From positions 2,232,001-2,296,000 of the forward strand of contig NZ_CP109473.1 of assembly GCF_036227405.1 (NCBI RefSeq): 64,000 nucleotides of DNA, written 5' to 3'. Both the position numbers and the translations under genes were made by a program. A model generated the notes under the pieces. The model had not been told where the DNA came from, ran no database searches, and saw nothing but the letters and a program-made list of their open reading frames with translations. This document shows, in pieces, positions 7,643-17,149 of the stretch. How positions within the stretch are numbered: the stretch's first letter is position 1; each line of letters begins with the position of its first letter. Source of the DNA: Streptomyces sp. NBC_01460 (GTDB lineage: Bacteria; Actinomycetota; Actinomycetes; Streptomycetales; Streptomycetaceae).

Positions 7643-8707
7643 TCAGGCGTTGCTGGCCGCCACCCAGCGCTCCAGCGCGCGCTTGGCCGCGCCCGAGTCG
7701 ATCGACTCCGCGGCCCGCGCGATCCCGGCCGCGAGCTGCTCGTTCAGCGTGCCCTCCGCCGGGTCCAGGGCGACCAGCGCGGCGGCGGAGTTGAGCAGCA
7801 CCGCGTCGCGTACGGGGCCGCTCTCCCCGTCGAGCAGCCGACGGGCCACGTCCGCGTTGTACGAGGCGTCCGCGCCGCGCAGGGCCTCGACGGGGACCAG
7901 GTCCAGGCCGACGTCACGCGGGTCGAAGGCCTCCTCGCGGACGGCACCGTCACGGACGATCCAGACCCGCGAGGTCGCCGTGGTGGTCAGCTCGTCCAGA
8001 CCGTCGTCGCCCCGGAAGACCAGCGCCGAATTCCCCCGGGCCGCCAGCACACCCGCCACGATGGGCGCCATCCTCACGTCGGCGACCCCGATGGCCTGGG
8101 AGCGCACCCGGGCCGGGTTGGTGAGCGGGCCGAGGATGTTGAAGGTGGTCTGCGTGCCGAGCTCCTTGCGGGCCCTCGCGGCGTACCGCAGGGCCGGGTG
8201 GAACTTCACGGCGAAGCAGAAGGTGATGCCCGCCTCCTCGGCCACCGCGACGACGCGCTGAGGCGTCAGGTCGAGGTTGACGCCGAGCTTCTCCAGGACG
8301 TCCGAGGCCCCGCTCGCCGAGGAGGAGGCCCGGTTGCCGTGCTTGACGACCTTGGCGCCCGTCCCCGCGACGACGATCGCGGACATGGTGGAGATGTTGA
8401 CCGTCTTGGCCATGTCGCCACCGGTCCCCACGATGTCGACCGTGCGGCCGGGCACGTGGATGGTGTGGGCGTGCTCGTACATGGCGCGGACGAGTCCGGT
8501 GACCTCGCCGACGGTCTCCCCCTTGGCGCGCAGCGCGACCGCGAAGCCGGCGATCTGCACGTCGGAGGCCTCGCCGCTCATGATGCGGTCCATGGCCCAG
8601 GCCGTGTCGTCCTCGCTCAGGTCCTCACCGCGCAGGAGGGGGGTCAGCACGCCGGGCCAGGTAGGGGCCGCCACGCTGTCGCCGCCGTCCGGGGTCACAA
8701 CGTTCAT
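7643..8707 (-). CDS. trpD: Anthranilate phosphoribosyltransferase
   Basis: The enzyme transfers the phosphoribosyl group of PRPP to anthranilate, the second committed step of tryptophan synthesis in the cytoplasm. The 354-residue length is normal. [21 protein letters not shown] is the PRPP-binding glycine motif, and [18 protein letters not shown] is the anthranilate and phosphate-binding segment. ATG 8707 is preceded by AGGAG. It stands alone, not in a trp operon, as in other Streptomyces, and lies downstream of the qcr genes but separated from them by a strong terminator. Confidence 0.95.
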   Translation of the reverse strand: MNVVTPDGGDSVAAPTWPGVLTPLLRGEDLSEDDTAWAMDRIMSGEASDVQIAGFAVALRAKGETVGEVTGLVRAMYEHAHTIHVPGRTVDIVGTGGDMAKTVNISTMSAIVVAGTGAKVVKHGNRASSSASGASDVLEKLGVNLDLTPQRVVAVAEEAGITFCFAVKFHPALRYAARARKELGTQTTFNILGPLTNPARVRSQAIGVADVRMAPIVAGVLAARGNSALVFRGDDGLDELTTTATSRVWIVRDGAVREEAFDPRDVGLDLVPVEALRGADASYNADVARRLLDGESGPVRDAVLLNSAAALVALDPAEGTLNEQLAAGIARAAESIDSGAAKRALERWVAASNA

Positions 8708-8775
8708 GGTCCGCTCCTGGGGTCCACAGCCGGTACAAGAATGCCTCCACCCTATCCAGCCCCGGGGACGGCGAA

Positions 8776-8804
8776 GAGCCCCGTCCATCGGATGGACGGG
8801 GCTC
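8776..8804 (-). terminator. Terminator of the ctaE-qcrCAB operon
   Basis: A GC-rich stem (8776-8787 pairing with 8793-8804) with loop TCGGA lies directly downstream of the qcrB stop codon and upstream of trpD. Confidence 0.75.
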
Positions 8805-8827
8805 CCGCTGTGGCGTTCAGCTGGTGA

Positions 8828-10453
8828 TCAGTGGTGGCCGTGGCCCTCGGTGATCTCCTTGTACTCCTCGACGGTGGGCTTGGCGATCTGGTTGTCCTCG
8901 CCGTAGTAGCTCTTGCTGAGCCGGACCCGCAGCTTCTGGACCGCCGACGGCTTGCGCTCGACACCGTTCTCGTCGACCGTGGGGCCGATCTCGAGCGGCT
9001 TGTACTGCTCGTGCGCCGTGAGCGTGTGCAGCTGCCCCGGGCTGAGCGGCTCGTGGATCTCCACGAACTCACCGTGCGGAAGGCGCTTGATGGTGCCGGA
9101 CTCGCGCCCGTGCAGCACCTTCTCCTTGTCGCGGCGCTGGAGGCCGAGGCAGATCCGGCGCGTGACGACGAACGCCACGACCGGGCCGACGAAGAAGGCG
9201 ATCCGCACGAACCAGCTGATCGCGTTGAGCGACAGGTTGAAGTGGGTCGCCCAGATGTCGTTGCCGCCGCCGATCAGCATGACGAAGTAGATCGTCACCC
9301 AGGCGACACCGAGACCGGTGCGCGTCGGAGCGTTGCGCGGGCGGTCCAGGATGTGGTGCTCGCGCTTGTCCCCGGTGATCCACGACTCGATGAAGGGGTA
9401 GAGCGCCAGGGCCGCGAGGATCACACCGAACAGGACCAGCGGGATCAGCACGCCCAGGACCAGCGTGTGGCCCCAGAGGTTGATCTCCCAGCCCGGCATC
9501 ACACGGACGAAGCCTTCGGCGAATCCCATGTACCAGTCCGGCTGGGCGCCCGTGGACACCTGGTCGGGCCGGTAGGGGCCGAGCGCCCAGATCGGGTTGA
9601 TCGTGGCGATCGCCGCGATGATCGCGATGAAGCCGAAGACCAGGAAGAAGAAGCCCCCGGCCTTGGCCATGTACACCGGCAGCAGCGGCATGCCGACGAC
9701 GTTCTTGTTCGTCCTGCCAGGCCCGGCGAACTGCGTGTGCTTGTGGAAGAAGACCAGGATGAGGTGGCCGACCACGAGCCCGAGCATGATGCCCGGCAGC
9801 AGCAGGATGTGGATCGAGTAGAACCTCGCGATGATGTCGCCGCCGGGGAACTCCCCGCCGAACAGGAACATCGAGATGTAGGTGCCCACGATCGGCATCG
9901 ACAGGATGGCGCCCTGCGTGAAGCGCACGCCGGTTCCGGAGAGCAGGTCGTCCGGGAGCGAGTAGCCGGTGAACCCGGTGAACATGCCCAGGACGAACAG
10001 CAGGAAGCCGAACAGCCAGTTGATCTCACGCGGCTTGCGGTACGCCCCGGTGAAGAACACCCGGAACATGTGCACGAACATGCCGGCGAGGAAGATCACC
10101 GCTGCCCAGTGGTGGATCTGCCGGACGAGCAGACCACCGCGGACGTCGAAGCTGATGTCCAGCGTCGAGGCGTAGGCCTCGGACATCCGGATGCCCTGCA
10201 TCGGCTCGTACGAGCCGTGGTACACGACCTCGTTCATGCTCGGGTGGAAGAACAGCGTCAGGTACACACCCGTGAGGATGATGATGATGAAGCTGTAGAG
10301 GCAGATCTCACCGAGCATGAAGGACCAATGGTCCGGGAAGATCTTGCGCATGTTGGCCTTGGCCAGGCCGTAGATGCCCAGTCGGCCGTCCGCCCAGTCG
10401 GCCACCCGCTCACCGGCGGGCGCCTTGCGCTGTGTTTCCGTCGCAGTACTCAT
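8828..10453 (-). CDS. qcrB: Cytochrome bc1 complex cytochrome b subunit
   Basis: A 541-residue integral membrane subunit that oxidises menaquinol and carries two b haems in the actinobacterial bcc complex. Haem-ligand histidines are visible in RQIHHWAAVIFLAGMFVHMFR-type and HILLLPGIMLGLVVGHL segments, and the Qo-site region includes the PDW/PEW-like QPDWYMGFAEG. The C-terminal cytoplasmic tail after about residue 430 is typical of actinobacteria. The ATG overlaps the qcrA stop (ATGA), showing translational coupling. It forms a supercomplex with the aa3 oxidase encoded nearby. Confidence 0.96.
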   Translation of the reverse strand: MSTATETQRKAPAGERVADWADGRLGIYGLAKANMRKIFPDHWSFMLGEICLYSFIIIILTGVYLTLFFHPSMNEVVYHGSYEPMQGIRMSEAYASTLDISFDVRGGLLVRQIHHWAAVIFLAGMFVHMFRVFFTGAYRKPREINWLFGFLLFVLGMFTGFTGYSLPDDLLSGTGVRFTQGAILSMPIVGTYISMFLFGGEFPGGDIIARFYSIHILLLPGIMLGLVVGHLILVFFHKHTQFAGPGRTNKNVVGMPLLPVYMAKAGGFFFLVFGFIAIIAAIATINPIWALGPYRPDQVSTGAQPDWYMGFAEGFVRVMPGWEINLWGHTLVLGVLIPLVLFGVILAALALYPFIESWITGDKREHHILDRPRNAPTRTGLGVAWVTIYFVMLIGGGNDIWATHFNLSLNAISWFVRIAFFVGPVVAFVVTRRICLGLQRRDKEKVLHGRESGTIKRLPHGEFVEIHEPLSPGQLHTLTAHEQYKPLEIGPTVDENGVERKPSAVQKLRVRLSKSYYGEDNQIAKPTVEEYKEITEGHGHH

Positions 10454-11502
10454 CCGCGCTCCCAGAAGGCAGGACCGACGGGCTCTTCGAAGTCACCGAG
10501 CGCCTCGAGGTTGCCCTCGCTGTTCACACCGATCCGCAGCTGCGGAAGGGGATGACCGGCCGGACCGAAGATGACGCGGGCGCCGTCGGAGAGGTCGAAG
10601 GTGGACTGGTGGCACGGGCAGAGCACGTGATGCGTCTGCTGCTCGTACAGGCTGATCGGGCAGCCGACATGGGTGCAGATCTTGGAGAACGCCACGATTC
10701 CCTCGTGGGCCCACTCACGCTCGCGCTTGTCCTTGATGTTGTCCGGCTCGATCCGGATGATCATCAGGGCGGCCTTGGCGATCTGCGTCTGGAAGTCGTG
10801 CGCGTCCTCCTCCAGCCCCTCGGGCATGGCGAAGGTCAGCGAACCGACCACGACGTCCTCGGGACGCAGCGGCTCCATGGTGTTCATGTTCACCAGCTGC
10901 TTGCCCTTGGCCCACAGGGTCGAGCGGAGCTTCTTCTCCGGCAGCGGACCCAGGTCACGCAGCAGCACCACACCGGAGAGCGGCACCAGGGCCAGCGCAC
11001 CGAACATCGTGTTGCGGATCAGCTTGCGCCGCCCGATCGCGGACTCCGCGGCACCCGCCGCGAAGTCGGCCATCACCTTGGCCTTGACCTCGGGCTCCGC
11101 CTCGATCGCGTGCCGGTCGTCGGCGACCTCCACATCCGACATCAGGGTCCGCGCCCAGTGCACGGCACCCGCGCCGATGAAGAACAGCGCCAGCCCCAGG
11201 GTCAGACCCAGGGAGAAGTTCAGCGCGCTCACATGACCGAACGGCCAGATGTAGACGATCTTGTCGACCGGGAAGATCACGTAACAGGCGATGAAACCGA
11301 CCGTCGCCAGCATCGACAGCGTGAACATGAACGCGACAGCCCGCTCGGAGCGGTTCGCGGCCCGTTCGTCGATGTCCTGGACGCGCGGCCGGTGGGCCGG
11401 CAGCCCCGGGTCCGCGAACGGATCGTTCGCGACCTCGACCGCGCCGTGCGCGGCCCCCTGCTCAACCGGCAGGTTCTCTTCTGGAATCTGTTGGCTACTC
11501 AT
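10450..11502 (-). CDS. qcrA: Cytochrome bc1 complex Rieske iron-sulfur subunit
   Basis: A 350-residue Rieske protein. The 2Fe-2S ligands are in CTHVGCPISLYE and CPCHQSTFDL. The N-terminal half has three hydrophobic segments, the actinobacterial arrangement, rather than the single anchor of mitochondrial Rieske proteins. It passes electrons from menaquinol to the dihaem cytochrome QcrC. Four-base ATGA overlaps with both qcrC and qcrB show a tightly coupled operon. Confidence 0.96.
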   Translation of the reverse strand: MSSQQIPEENLPVEQGAAHGAVEVANDPFADPGLPAHRPRVQDIDERAANRSERAVAFMFTLSMLATVGFIACYVIFPVDKIVYIWPFGHVSALNFSLGLTLGLALFFIGAGAVHWARTLMSDVEVADDRHAIEAEPEVKAKVMADFAAGAAESAIGRRKLIRNTMFGALALVPLSGVVLLRDLGPLPEKKLRSTLWAKGKQLVNMNTMEPLRPEDVVVGSLTFAMPEGLEEDAHDFQTQIAKAALMIIRIEPDNIKDKREREWAHEGIVAFSKICTHVGCPISLYEQQTHHVLCPCHQSTFDLSDGARVIFGPAGHPLPQLRIGVNSEGNLEALGDFEEPVGPAFWERG

Positions 11503-12308
11503 GACTTCTTGGCCTTAGCGGTGTGGGCCGCGACCCAGACGGCGATGGCGACCAGGCCGCCCAGGCCGAAGATCCAGCCGAAGAGACCTTCACTGACGGG
11601 GCCCAGGCCACCGAGCGAGAGCCCGCCGGGGGTCTCGGAATCGTCACCGTTGACGGTCTTGATGTACGCGATGATGTCTTTCTTCTCCTGCTCCGGCATC
11701 GTGCTGTCCGGGAAGGAGGGCATGCTCTGCGGGCCGGTCTGCATGGCCTCGTAGATGTGCTTCGGGCTCACACCCTCAAGGCTCGGGGCGTACTTGCCCT
11801 TCGTCAGGGCACCACCCTCACCCGTGAAGTTGTGGCACTGCGCACAGTTCGTGCGGAACAGGTCACCACCCTTGGCCACGTCAGCACCCGAAGGATCGAC
11901 CTGACTCTTCGTGGGCGTGATCGGACCGGCACCCAGCGACGACACGTACGCCGCGAGCTGATCGATCTCGGCCTGGTTGTAGATGACCTTCTTCTTCGGG
12001 ACCTGGGCACCCGGCTGCTGAGCCGGCATACGCCCCGTACCGACCTGGAAGTCGACGGCGGCGGAACCCACCCCCACGAGGGACGGCCCGTCGGTGGTCC
12101 CCTGACCGCCGGATCCGTGGCAGCTTGCACAACCCACGGAGTAGAGCTTCTTACCCTCGTCGATAGCGAGGGACTGGGCGGTTTCGTCGGCCTGCGCCTT
12201 ACCCGCAGGCGCGAACGCGGCGTACAGCCCCCCGGTAGCCGCCAGCGCGAGGAGTAGTACGACGACCGCCGCCAGCGGATGGCGTCGTCGTGCGGAGAGC
12301 TTTTTCAC
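11499..12308 (-). CDS. qcrC: Dihaem cytochrome c of the bcc complex
   Basis: A 269-residue membrane-anchored protein with two CXXCH haem sites, VGCASCHGSGGQG and NCAQCHNFTGEG, each in its own cytochrome c fold, plus an N-terminal hydrophobic segment and a C-terminal transmembrane anchor. The two-haem form lets the bcc complex pass electrons straight to CtaC without soluble cytochrome c. It starts at ATG 12308, 55 bp after ctaE. Confidence 0.96.
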   Translation of the reverse strand: MKKLSARRRHPLAAVVVLLLALAATGGLYAAFAPAGKAQADETAQSLAIDEGKKLYSVGCASCHGSGGQGTTDGPSLVGVGSAAVDFQVGTGRMPAQQPGAQVPKKKVIYNQAEIDQLAAYVSSLGAGPITPTKSQVDPSGADVAKGGDLFRTNCAQCHNFTGEGGALTKGKYAPSLEGVSPKHIYEAMQTGPQSMPSFPDSTMPEQEKKDIIAYIKTVNGDDSETPGGLSLGGLGPVSEGLFGWIFGLGGLVAIAVWVAAHTAKAKKS

Positions 12309-12363
12309 GGATTACCCCGGTGTCAGGATCTTCTGCGTCGATGATGGGTGGGTGCGAGCCCGG

Positions 12364-12984
12364 CTACTTGATCATGTAGATCGTGGCGAACAGGCCGATC
12401 CAGACGACATCGACGAAGTGCCAGTAGTAGGACACGACGATGGCCGCGGTGGCCTGCTCGTGGGTGAATCTCGAGGCCGCGTATGTCCTGCCCAGAACGA
12501 GCAGGAAGGCGATGAGGCCGCCTGTCACATGCAGACCGTGGAAGCCGGTCGTCAGGTAGAACACCGAACCGTACGGGTCGGAGGACAGGGAGAGACCCGC
12601 CTCCTTGACCAGCTCGGTGTACTCGAGGACCTGGCCTCCGATGAAGATCGCACCCATCACGAACGTGATGATGAACCAGGTGCGGAGCTTCTTCACATCG
12701 CCCCGCTCCGCGGCGAATACGCCGAGCTGGCAGGTGAGTGAGGAAAGCACCAGGATCGTGGTGTTCGTCGCCGAGAACGGGAAGTTCAGATGGTGCGCCA
12801 TCTCCTTCCAGTGTTCGGGTCCCATCACCGATCGCAGGGTGAAGTACATCGCGAAGAGGGCCGCGAAGAACATCAGCTCGGAACTCAACCAGATGATGGT
12901 TCCGACGCTGGTGAGGTTCGGCCGATTGACCGACGGGTGCGCGTGCCCGGTTTCTACTGTCGTTGCTGTCGCCACGACCGACAT
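12364..12984 (-). CDS. ctaE: Cytochrome c oxidase subunit III
   Basis: A 206-residue membrane protein with five hydrophobic segments; [21 protein letters not shown] and the C-terminal [11 protein letters not shown] are characteristic of COX3. It is the first gene of the ctaE-qcrCAB operon. The ATG at 12984 lies inside a perfect 21-nt inverted repeat and has no clear Shine-Dalgarno, so initiation may be leaderless or controlled by that structure. Confidence 0.95.
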   Translation of the reverse strand: MSVVATATTVETGHAHPSVNRPNLTSVGTIIWLSSELMFFAALFAMYFTLRSVMGPEHWKEMAHHLNFPFSATNTTILVLSSLTCQLGVFAAERGDVKKLRTWFIITFVMGAIFIGGQVLEYTELVKEAGLSLSSDPYGSVFYLTTGFHGLHVTGGLIAFLLVLGRTYAASRFTHEQATAAIVVSYYWHFVDVVWIGLFATIYMIK

Positions 12985-12995
12985 TATGTCGGTCG
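12975..12995. promoter_or_regulatory. Perfect inverted repeat covering the ctaE start codon
   Basis: CGACCGACAT and ATGTCGGTCG (10-bp arms) flank a single T at 12985. The ctaE ATG (12984-12982) is part of one arm. It could be an operator for a dimeric repressor or an RNA hairpin hiding the start codon. Confidence 0.45.
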
Positions 12996-13171
12996 CTTAT
13001 CCCGCCCTCACTCCGGGGGGTGCCGTTCGGTGTGTCAGTGGTGTGTGTCCTCACCGAACGGCCCATCGAATCGCTGTCCTTACCGGTGCTGACAGGCAGT
13101 CCGCCGGAGTACGATCCGCCCATCGGTTCATGCCCCGAGAGCCCCGAAGACACAGACGTCACGGAGGAACA

Positions 13172-13573
13172 ATGCAGCCGACCGCCACGGTCCTGGTCTA
13201 CAGCGACGACGCCAACACCCGCGAGCAGGTGAGGCTGGCAGCCGGGCGCAGGCCTGCGGCGGACGTGCCACCGGTGGAGTTCCTGGAGTGCGCCACCCTG
13301 CCCGCCGTGCTGAGCGCACTGGACCGGGGCGGTGTCGACGTCTGCGTACTGGACGGCGAGACGGCCCCCGCGGGCGGTATGGGCGTCTGCCGGCAGATCA
13401 AGGACGAGATCTTCGACTGCCCGCCCGTGCTCCTGCTGATCGGACGCCCGCAGGACGCCTGGCTGGCCACGTGGAGCCGTGCGGACGCCGCTGTGACGCA
13501 TCCCGTCGACCCGGTCGACCTCGCGAACGCCCTGGCCTCCCTGCTGCGCCACAGGCTCTCCGTGGAGGCCTGA
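13172..13573 (+). CDS. Atypical receiver-domain protein, no output domain
   Basis: A 133-residue protein with a response-regulator receiver fold: paired acids D12/D13 and a candidate phosphoacceptor D61 in VDVCVLDGE. The usual Lys near the end is replaced by His110 (VTHPVDP), and the conserved Ser/Thr after strand 4 is missing, so phosphorylation may be altered or absent. There is no DNA-binding domain. GGAGG lies 4 nt before ATG 13172. It is divergent from ctaE and convergent with the L,D-transpeptidase gene, between the two respiratory operons. Function unknown. Confidence 0.75.
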   Translation: MQPTATVLVYSDDANTREQVRLAAGRRPAADVPPVEFLECATLPAVLSALDRGGVDVCVLDGETAPAGGMGVCRQIKDEIFDCPPVLLLIGRPQDAWLATWSRADAAVTHPVDPVDLANALASLLRHRLSVEA

Positions 13574-13574
13574 G

Positions 13575-13599
13575 GCGGAGGGGCCCCGAACCCCTCCGC
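13575..13599 (+). terminator. Terminator of the receiver-domain gene
   Basis: A 9-bp stem (13575-13583 with 13591-13599) with a 7-nt loop immediately after the stop codon. Confidence 0.65.
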
Positions 13600-13635
13600 G
13601 GTGTCCTGCCACGGCGTGGCGCACTCCCCGTGGGA

Positions 13636-14892
13636 TCAGACCTGGGGTCGCAGCCGCGCCGTCCGGACGTCGGTGCCCGTCTCGGGCGGGCCGCCACCGT
13701 GGAGGGCGCTGCCCTTCAGCCAGGCGTCCCACTCCAGGTTCCAGTCACCGAAGCCGTTGTCGAACGGCGTCATCGTCTCGCCGTCGCTCCCGACGACCTT
13801 GACGATGTCGCCCTCGCGTACGGTCTCGAAGAACCACTCGGCGTCGGCGGTGCTCATGCCCGTGCAGCCGTGGCTGACGTTGGCGTTGCCCTGTGACCCC
13901 GTCGACCAGGGCGCGGCGTGGACGTACTCGCCGCTCCAGGTGACGCGTGTCGCCCAGTAGACGGGCAGGTCGTAGGACTCCGAGGAGCCGGCGGCGATGC
14001 CGATGCTCTCGCCGCGCATGCGTACGAACTGTTCCTTGGCGAGCACGACCTTGACGCCGTTGCGCGTGTCGAAGCCGGGCTTCCCCGTGGTGACCGGCAG
14101 TGTGTTGATCACTTCGCCGTTGCGGAGCACGGTCATGTGGTGCTCCGAGGCGTCGGTGATCGCTTCTATGCGGTCACCGGTCGTGAGCTTCAGGGGTTTG
14201 GTGGCGGCCCCGTAGAGGGCGTCGGTGAGCTTGATGCCCTTGAGGTTGCTGCGGAGGTCGATGCTGGCGTCGGCGGGCCAGTACTCCTTCGGGCGGTAGT
14301 GCAGCGTCTTGGCGTCGACCCAGTACCAGGAGCCCGTGACGGCGGGGGTGGACCGGACCTGCAGCCCGCGTTCCACCGTGGCCCTGGCCGCCCGGCCGGT
14401 GACCGGAGCGCTGAGTTCCGCTGTGAGGGGCTGTCCGACGCCGTAGGTGCCCGCCTGCGGGCCGAAGGAGACCTTGAGGAACTTCTTGGCCGAGGTCGTG
14501 CCGAAGGCGTACGTACGGCTGCCGGGAGCCCCGTCGCCGTTCTCGGTGGCGACCTTGACGGTGTATCGGGTGCCGGCCGCGAGCGAGGTGGTGGAGTGCC
14601 ACCGCTTGCCGTCGGCGTCGAGTTCGCCGGCCAGGTGGCGGCCCTCGGTGTCCACGGCGGTCACGTCGGTGATCTTCGCGTCGTCGTCCTTGACGGTGAC
14701 TTCGAGGGGCTTGTCGGGGTTGGCCTTCTCGTTCCCGGCCGGGCCGTTGAAGGAGATCAGATCGGCGGCGTCGTAGGGCTTCAGCGACAGCGGATCACCG
14801 TCGGACCCTCCACAGGCGGTCGCACCTGCAACCAGGGTCACGACCAGCAGAGTGCAGCTCACTACGGTGCGGATGCGCGGCGTGTGGTTCAT
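13636..14892 (-). CDS. L,D-transpeptidase lipoprotein (YkuD family)
   Basis: A 418-residue envelope protein. The signal peptide ends in the lipobox VAGATACGG, so it is probably lipid-anchored on the outer face. Two Ig-like domains (about 45-230) precede the YkuD catalytic domain. SHGCTGMS gives catalytic Cys343 and His341, and this layout matches mycobacterial LdtMt2-type enzymes, which make 3-3 peptidoglycan cross-links. The length fits. It lies between the two oxidase operons in a single-gene unit. Confidence 0.92.
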   Translation of the reverse strand: MNHTPRIRTVVSCTLLVVTLVAGATACGGSDGDPLSLKPYDAADLISFNGPAGNEKANPDKPLEVTVKDDDAKITDVTAVDTEGRHLAGELDADGKRWHSTTSLAAGTRYTVKVATENGDGAPGSRTYAFGTTSAKKFLKVSFGPQAGTYGVGQPLTAELSAPVTGRAARATVERGLQVRSTPAVTGSWYWVDAKTLHYRPKEYWPADASIDLRSNLKGIKLTDALYGAATKPLKLTTGDRIEAITDASEHHMTVLRNGEVINTLPVTTGKPGFDTRNGVKVVLAKEQFVRMRGESIGIAAGSSESYDLPVYWATRVTWSGEYVHAAPWSTGSQGNANVSHGCTGMSTADAEWFFETVREGDIVKVVGSDGETMTPFDNGFGDWNLEWDAWLKGSALHGGGPPETGTDVRTARLRPQV

Positions 14893-14942
14893 GAACCCAC
14901 GCTAAGAAGATTCATCCGATCCAGCGCGTTCAGTGACTGCAA

Positions 14943-14986
14943 ACGGGGGCCCGGTCCGCTCATTGCTGAGCGGACCGGGCCCCCGT
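14943..14986 (-). terminator. Terminator of the ctaCDF operon
   Basis: A 20-bp perfect stem (14943-14962 with 14967-14986) and a TTGC loop lie just downstream of the ctaF stop codon. Confidence 0.85.
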
Positions 14987-15017
14987 ACGGGTGCGACACG
15001 TCCTGTGGAGGCGTGTC

Positions 15018-15416
15018 CTACTGGGTGCGGTTCTCGCCGCGGTAGTACTCGAAGACCCAGCCGAAGAGGCCGATCAGGAGCAGCGGGGCCGAGAAGTAGG
15101 CCAGCCACCAGCCGAAGACGACGGCCATGAAGAGGAAGGCTCCACCGATGGCCAGCGAGAGGGGCTGCCAGCTGTGCGGGGAGAAGAAGCCCACCTCACC
15201 GGCTTCGTCCGCGACGTCGGCCTCCTTGTTGTCCTGGGCCATCGCGTCGACCCTGCTGGCCGTGAAGGCCAGGTAGAAGCCGATCATGATGGTCAGCCCG
15301 AAGGCCAGGACGAGCGCGGTGGTACCGACAGGCTCCTTGGACCAGACGCCGTACGTGACGGCCATGGCCAGCATGAAGAAGCTGAGCCAGATGAAGAGCT
15401 TGCCCTGGATCTTCAC
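15018..15416 (-). CDS. ctaF: Cytochrome c oxidase subunit IV (actinobacterial)
   Basis: A 132-residue membrane protein with four hydrophobic segments in two pairs separated by an acidic loop (about 58-78). This is the actinobacterial-specific CtaF/COX4 subunit, needed for oxidase stability. The GTG start overlaps the ctaD stop (GTGA). Last gene of ctaC-ctaD-ctaF. Confidence 0.92.
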   Translation of the reverse strand: MKIQGKLFIWLSFFMLAMAVTYGVWSKEPVGTTALVLAFGLTIMIGFYLAFTASRVDAMAQDNKEADVADEAGEVGFFSPHSWQPLSLAIGGAFLFMAVVFGWWLAYFSAPLLLIGLFGWVFEYYRGENRTQ

Positions 15417-17149
15417 TTGCCGTCCTCCTTGCCGCCCGCGAGGACCTTCTCACCCTCGGACAGGTGATCCAGCTGCTCGAGCGCCGCGATCTCCGGGTGG
15501 TGCAGGTCGAACGCCGGGGATTCGGAACGAATGCGCGGCAGGCTGAGGAAGTTGTGACGCGGGGGCGGGCAGGACGTCGCCCATTCGAGCGAACGGCCGT
15601 AGCCCCACGGGTCGTCGACCTCGATCTTCTTGCCGTACTTGGCTGTCTTCCACACGTTGTACATGAACGGAAGCATGGACAGGCCGAGCACGAACGAGGA
15701 GATCGTCGAGATCGTGTTCAGGGCGGTGAAGCCGTCTGCCGCGAGGTAGTCCGCGTAACGACGCGGCATGCCCTCGGCACCCAGCCAGTGCTGCACCAGG
15801 AACGTGCCGTGGAAGCCGATGAACAGCGTCCAGAACGTCATCTTCCCGAGCCGCTCGTCCAGCATCTTGCCGGTGAACTTCGGCCACCAGAAGTGGAATC
15901 CGGCGAACATCGCGAAGACCACGGTGCCGAAGACGACGTAGTGGAAGTGCGCGACGACGAAGTACGAGTCGGAGACGTGGAAGTCCAGCGGCGGCGAGGC
16001 CAGGATCACGCCGGTCAGACCACCGAAGGCGAAGGTGATCAGGAAGCCGACCGACCAGAGCATCGGTGTCTCGAAGGACAACGACCCCTTCCACATCGTG
16101 CCGATCCAGTTGAAGAACTTCACACCGGTGGGCACCGCGATGAGGAACGTCATGAAGGAGAAGAACGGCAGCAGCACACCGCCGGTGACGTACATGTGGT
16201 GCGCCCACACCGTCACCGAAAGGCCGGCGATGGAAATCGTCGCCGCGATGAGGCCGATGTAGCCGAACATCGGCTTCCGGCTGAATACCGGGATGATCTC
16301 GGAAATGATCCCGAAGAACGGTAGCGCGATGATGTACACCTCTGGATGGCCGAAGAACCAGAAGAGGTGTTGCCAGAGCAATGCGCCACCATTGGCCGCA
16401 TCGAATACATGTGCGCCGAATTTTCGGTCGGCCTCGAGCGCGAAGAGCGCGGCGGCCAGGACCGGGAAGGCCAGCAGGACCAGGACACCGGTCAGCAGGA
16501 CGTTCCAGGTGAAGATCGGCATGCGGAACATCGTCATGCCGGGGGCGCGCATGCAGATGATCGTGGTGATGAAGTTGACCGAGCCGAGGATCGTGCCGAA
16601 GCCGGAGAAGGCCAGACCCATGATCCACATGTCGGCGCCGACGCCCGGCGAGCGGACCGCGTCCGACAGCGGGGAGTAGGCGAACCAGCCGAAGTCGGCC
16701 GCACCCTGCGGGGTGAGGAAGCCGGCCACCGCGATGATCGAGCCGAAGAGGTACAGCCAGTACGCGAACATGTTCAGCCGCGGGAACGCCACGTCGGGCG
16801 CGCCGATCTGCAGCGGCATGATCCAGTTCGCGAACCCTGCGAACAGCGGCGTCGCGAACATCAGCAGCATGATCGTGCCGTGCATCGTGAACGCCTGGTT
16901 GAACTGCTCGTTCGACATGATCTGCGTACCCGGACGAGCCAGCTCGGCGCGCATGAAGAGCGCCAGGAGGCCACCGATGCAGAAGAACGCGAACGATGTG
17001 ACCAGGTACATCGTGCCGATCGTCTTGTGGTCAGTGGTGGTCAGCCACTTGACGACGACAGTCCCCGGCTGCTTGGGCCGCACCGGCAGCTCGTCCTCGA
17101 ACGAGTCGTCTGCTGCCGCGGCACCCTGGGATTCGTTGAGGATGCTCAC
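15413..17149 (-). CDS. ctaD: Cytochrome c oxidase subunit I
   Basis: The 578-residue catalytic subunit of the aa3 oxidase, which reduces oxygen and pumps protons. [11 protein letters not shown] holds a haem a ligand, [12 protein letters not shown] holds the CuB His and the cross-linked Tyr, WAHHMYVTG holds two more CuB ligands, and HFHYVVFG holds the haem ligands. About 12 membrane spans are present. The GTG at 17149 overlaps the ctaC stop (GTGA). The C-terminus extends past the core as in other actinobacteria. Confidence 0.96.
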   Translation of the reverse strand: MSILNESQGAAAADDSFEDELPVRPKQPGTVVVKWLTTTDHKTIGTMYLVTSFAFFCIGGLLALFMRAELARPGTQIMSNEQFNQAFTMHGTIMLLMFATPLFAGFANWIMPLQIGAPDVAFPRLNMFAYWLYLFGSIIAVAGFLTPQGAADFGWFAYSPLSDAVRSPGVGADMWIMGLAFSGFGTILGSVNFITTIICMRAPGMTMFRMPIFTWNVLLTGVLVLLAFPVLAAALFALEADRKFGAHVFDAANGGALLWQHLFWFFGHPEVYIIALPFFGIISEIIPVFSRKPMFGYIGLIAATISIAGLSVTVWAHHMYVTGGVLLPFFSFMTFLIAVPTGVKFFNWIGTMWKGSLSFETPMLWSVGFLITFAFGGLTGVILASPPLDFHVSDSYFVVAHFHYVVFGTVVFAMFAGFHFWWPKFTGKMLDERLGKMTFWTLFIGFHGTFLVQHWLGAEGMPRRYADYLAADGFTALNTISTISSFVLGLSMLPFMYNVWKTAKYGKKIEVDDPWGYGRSLEWATSCPPPRHNFLSLPRIRSESPAFDLHHPEIAALEQLDHLSEGEKVLAGGKEDGK

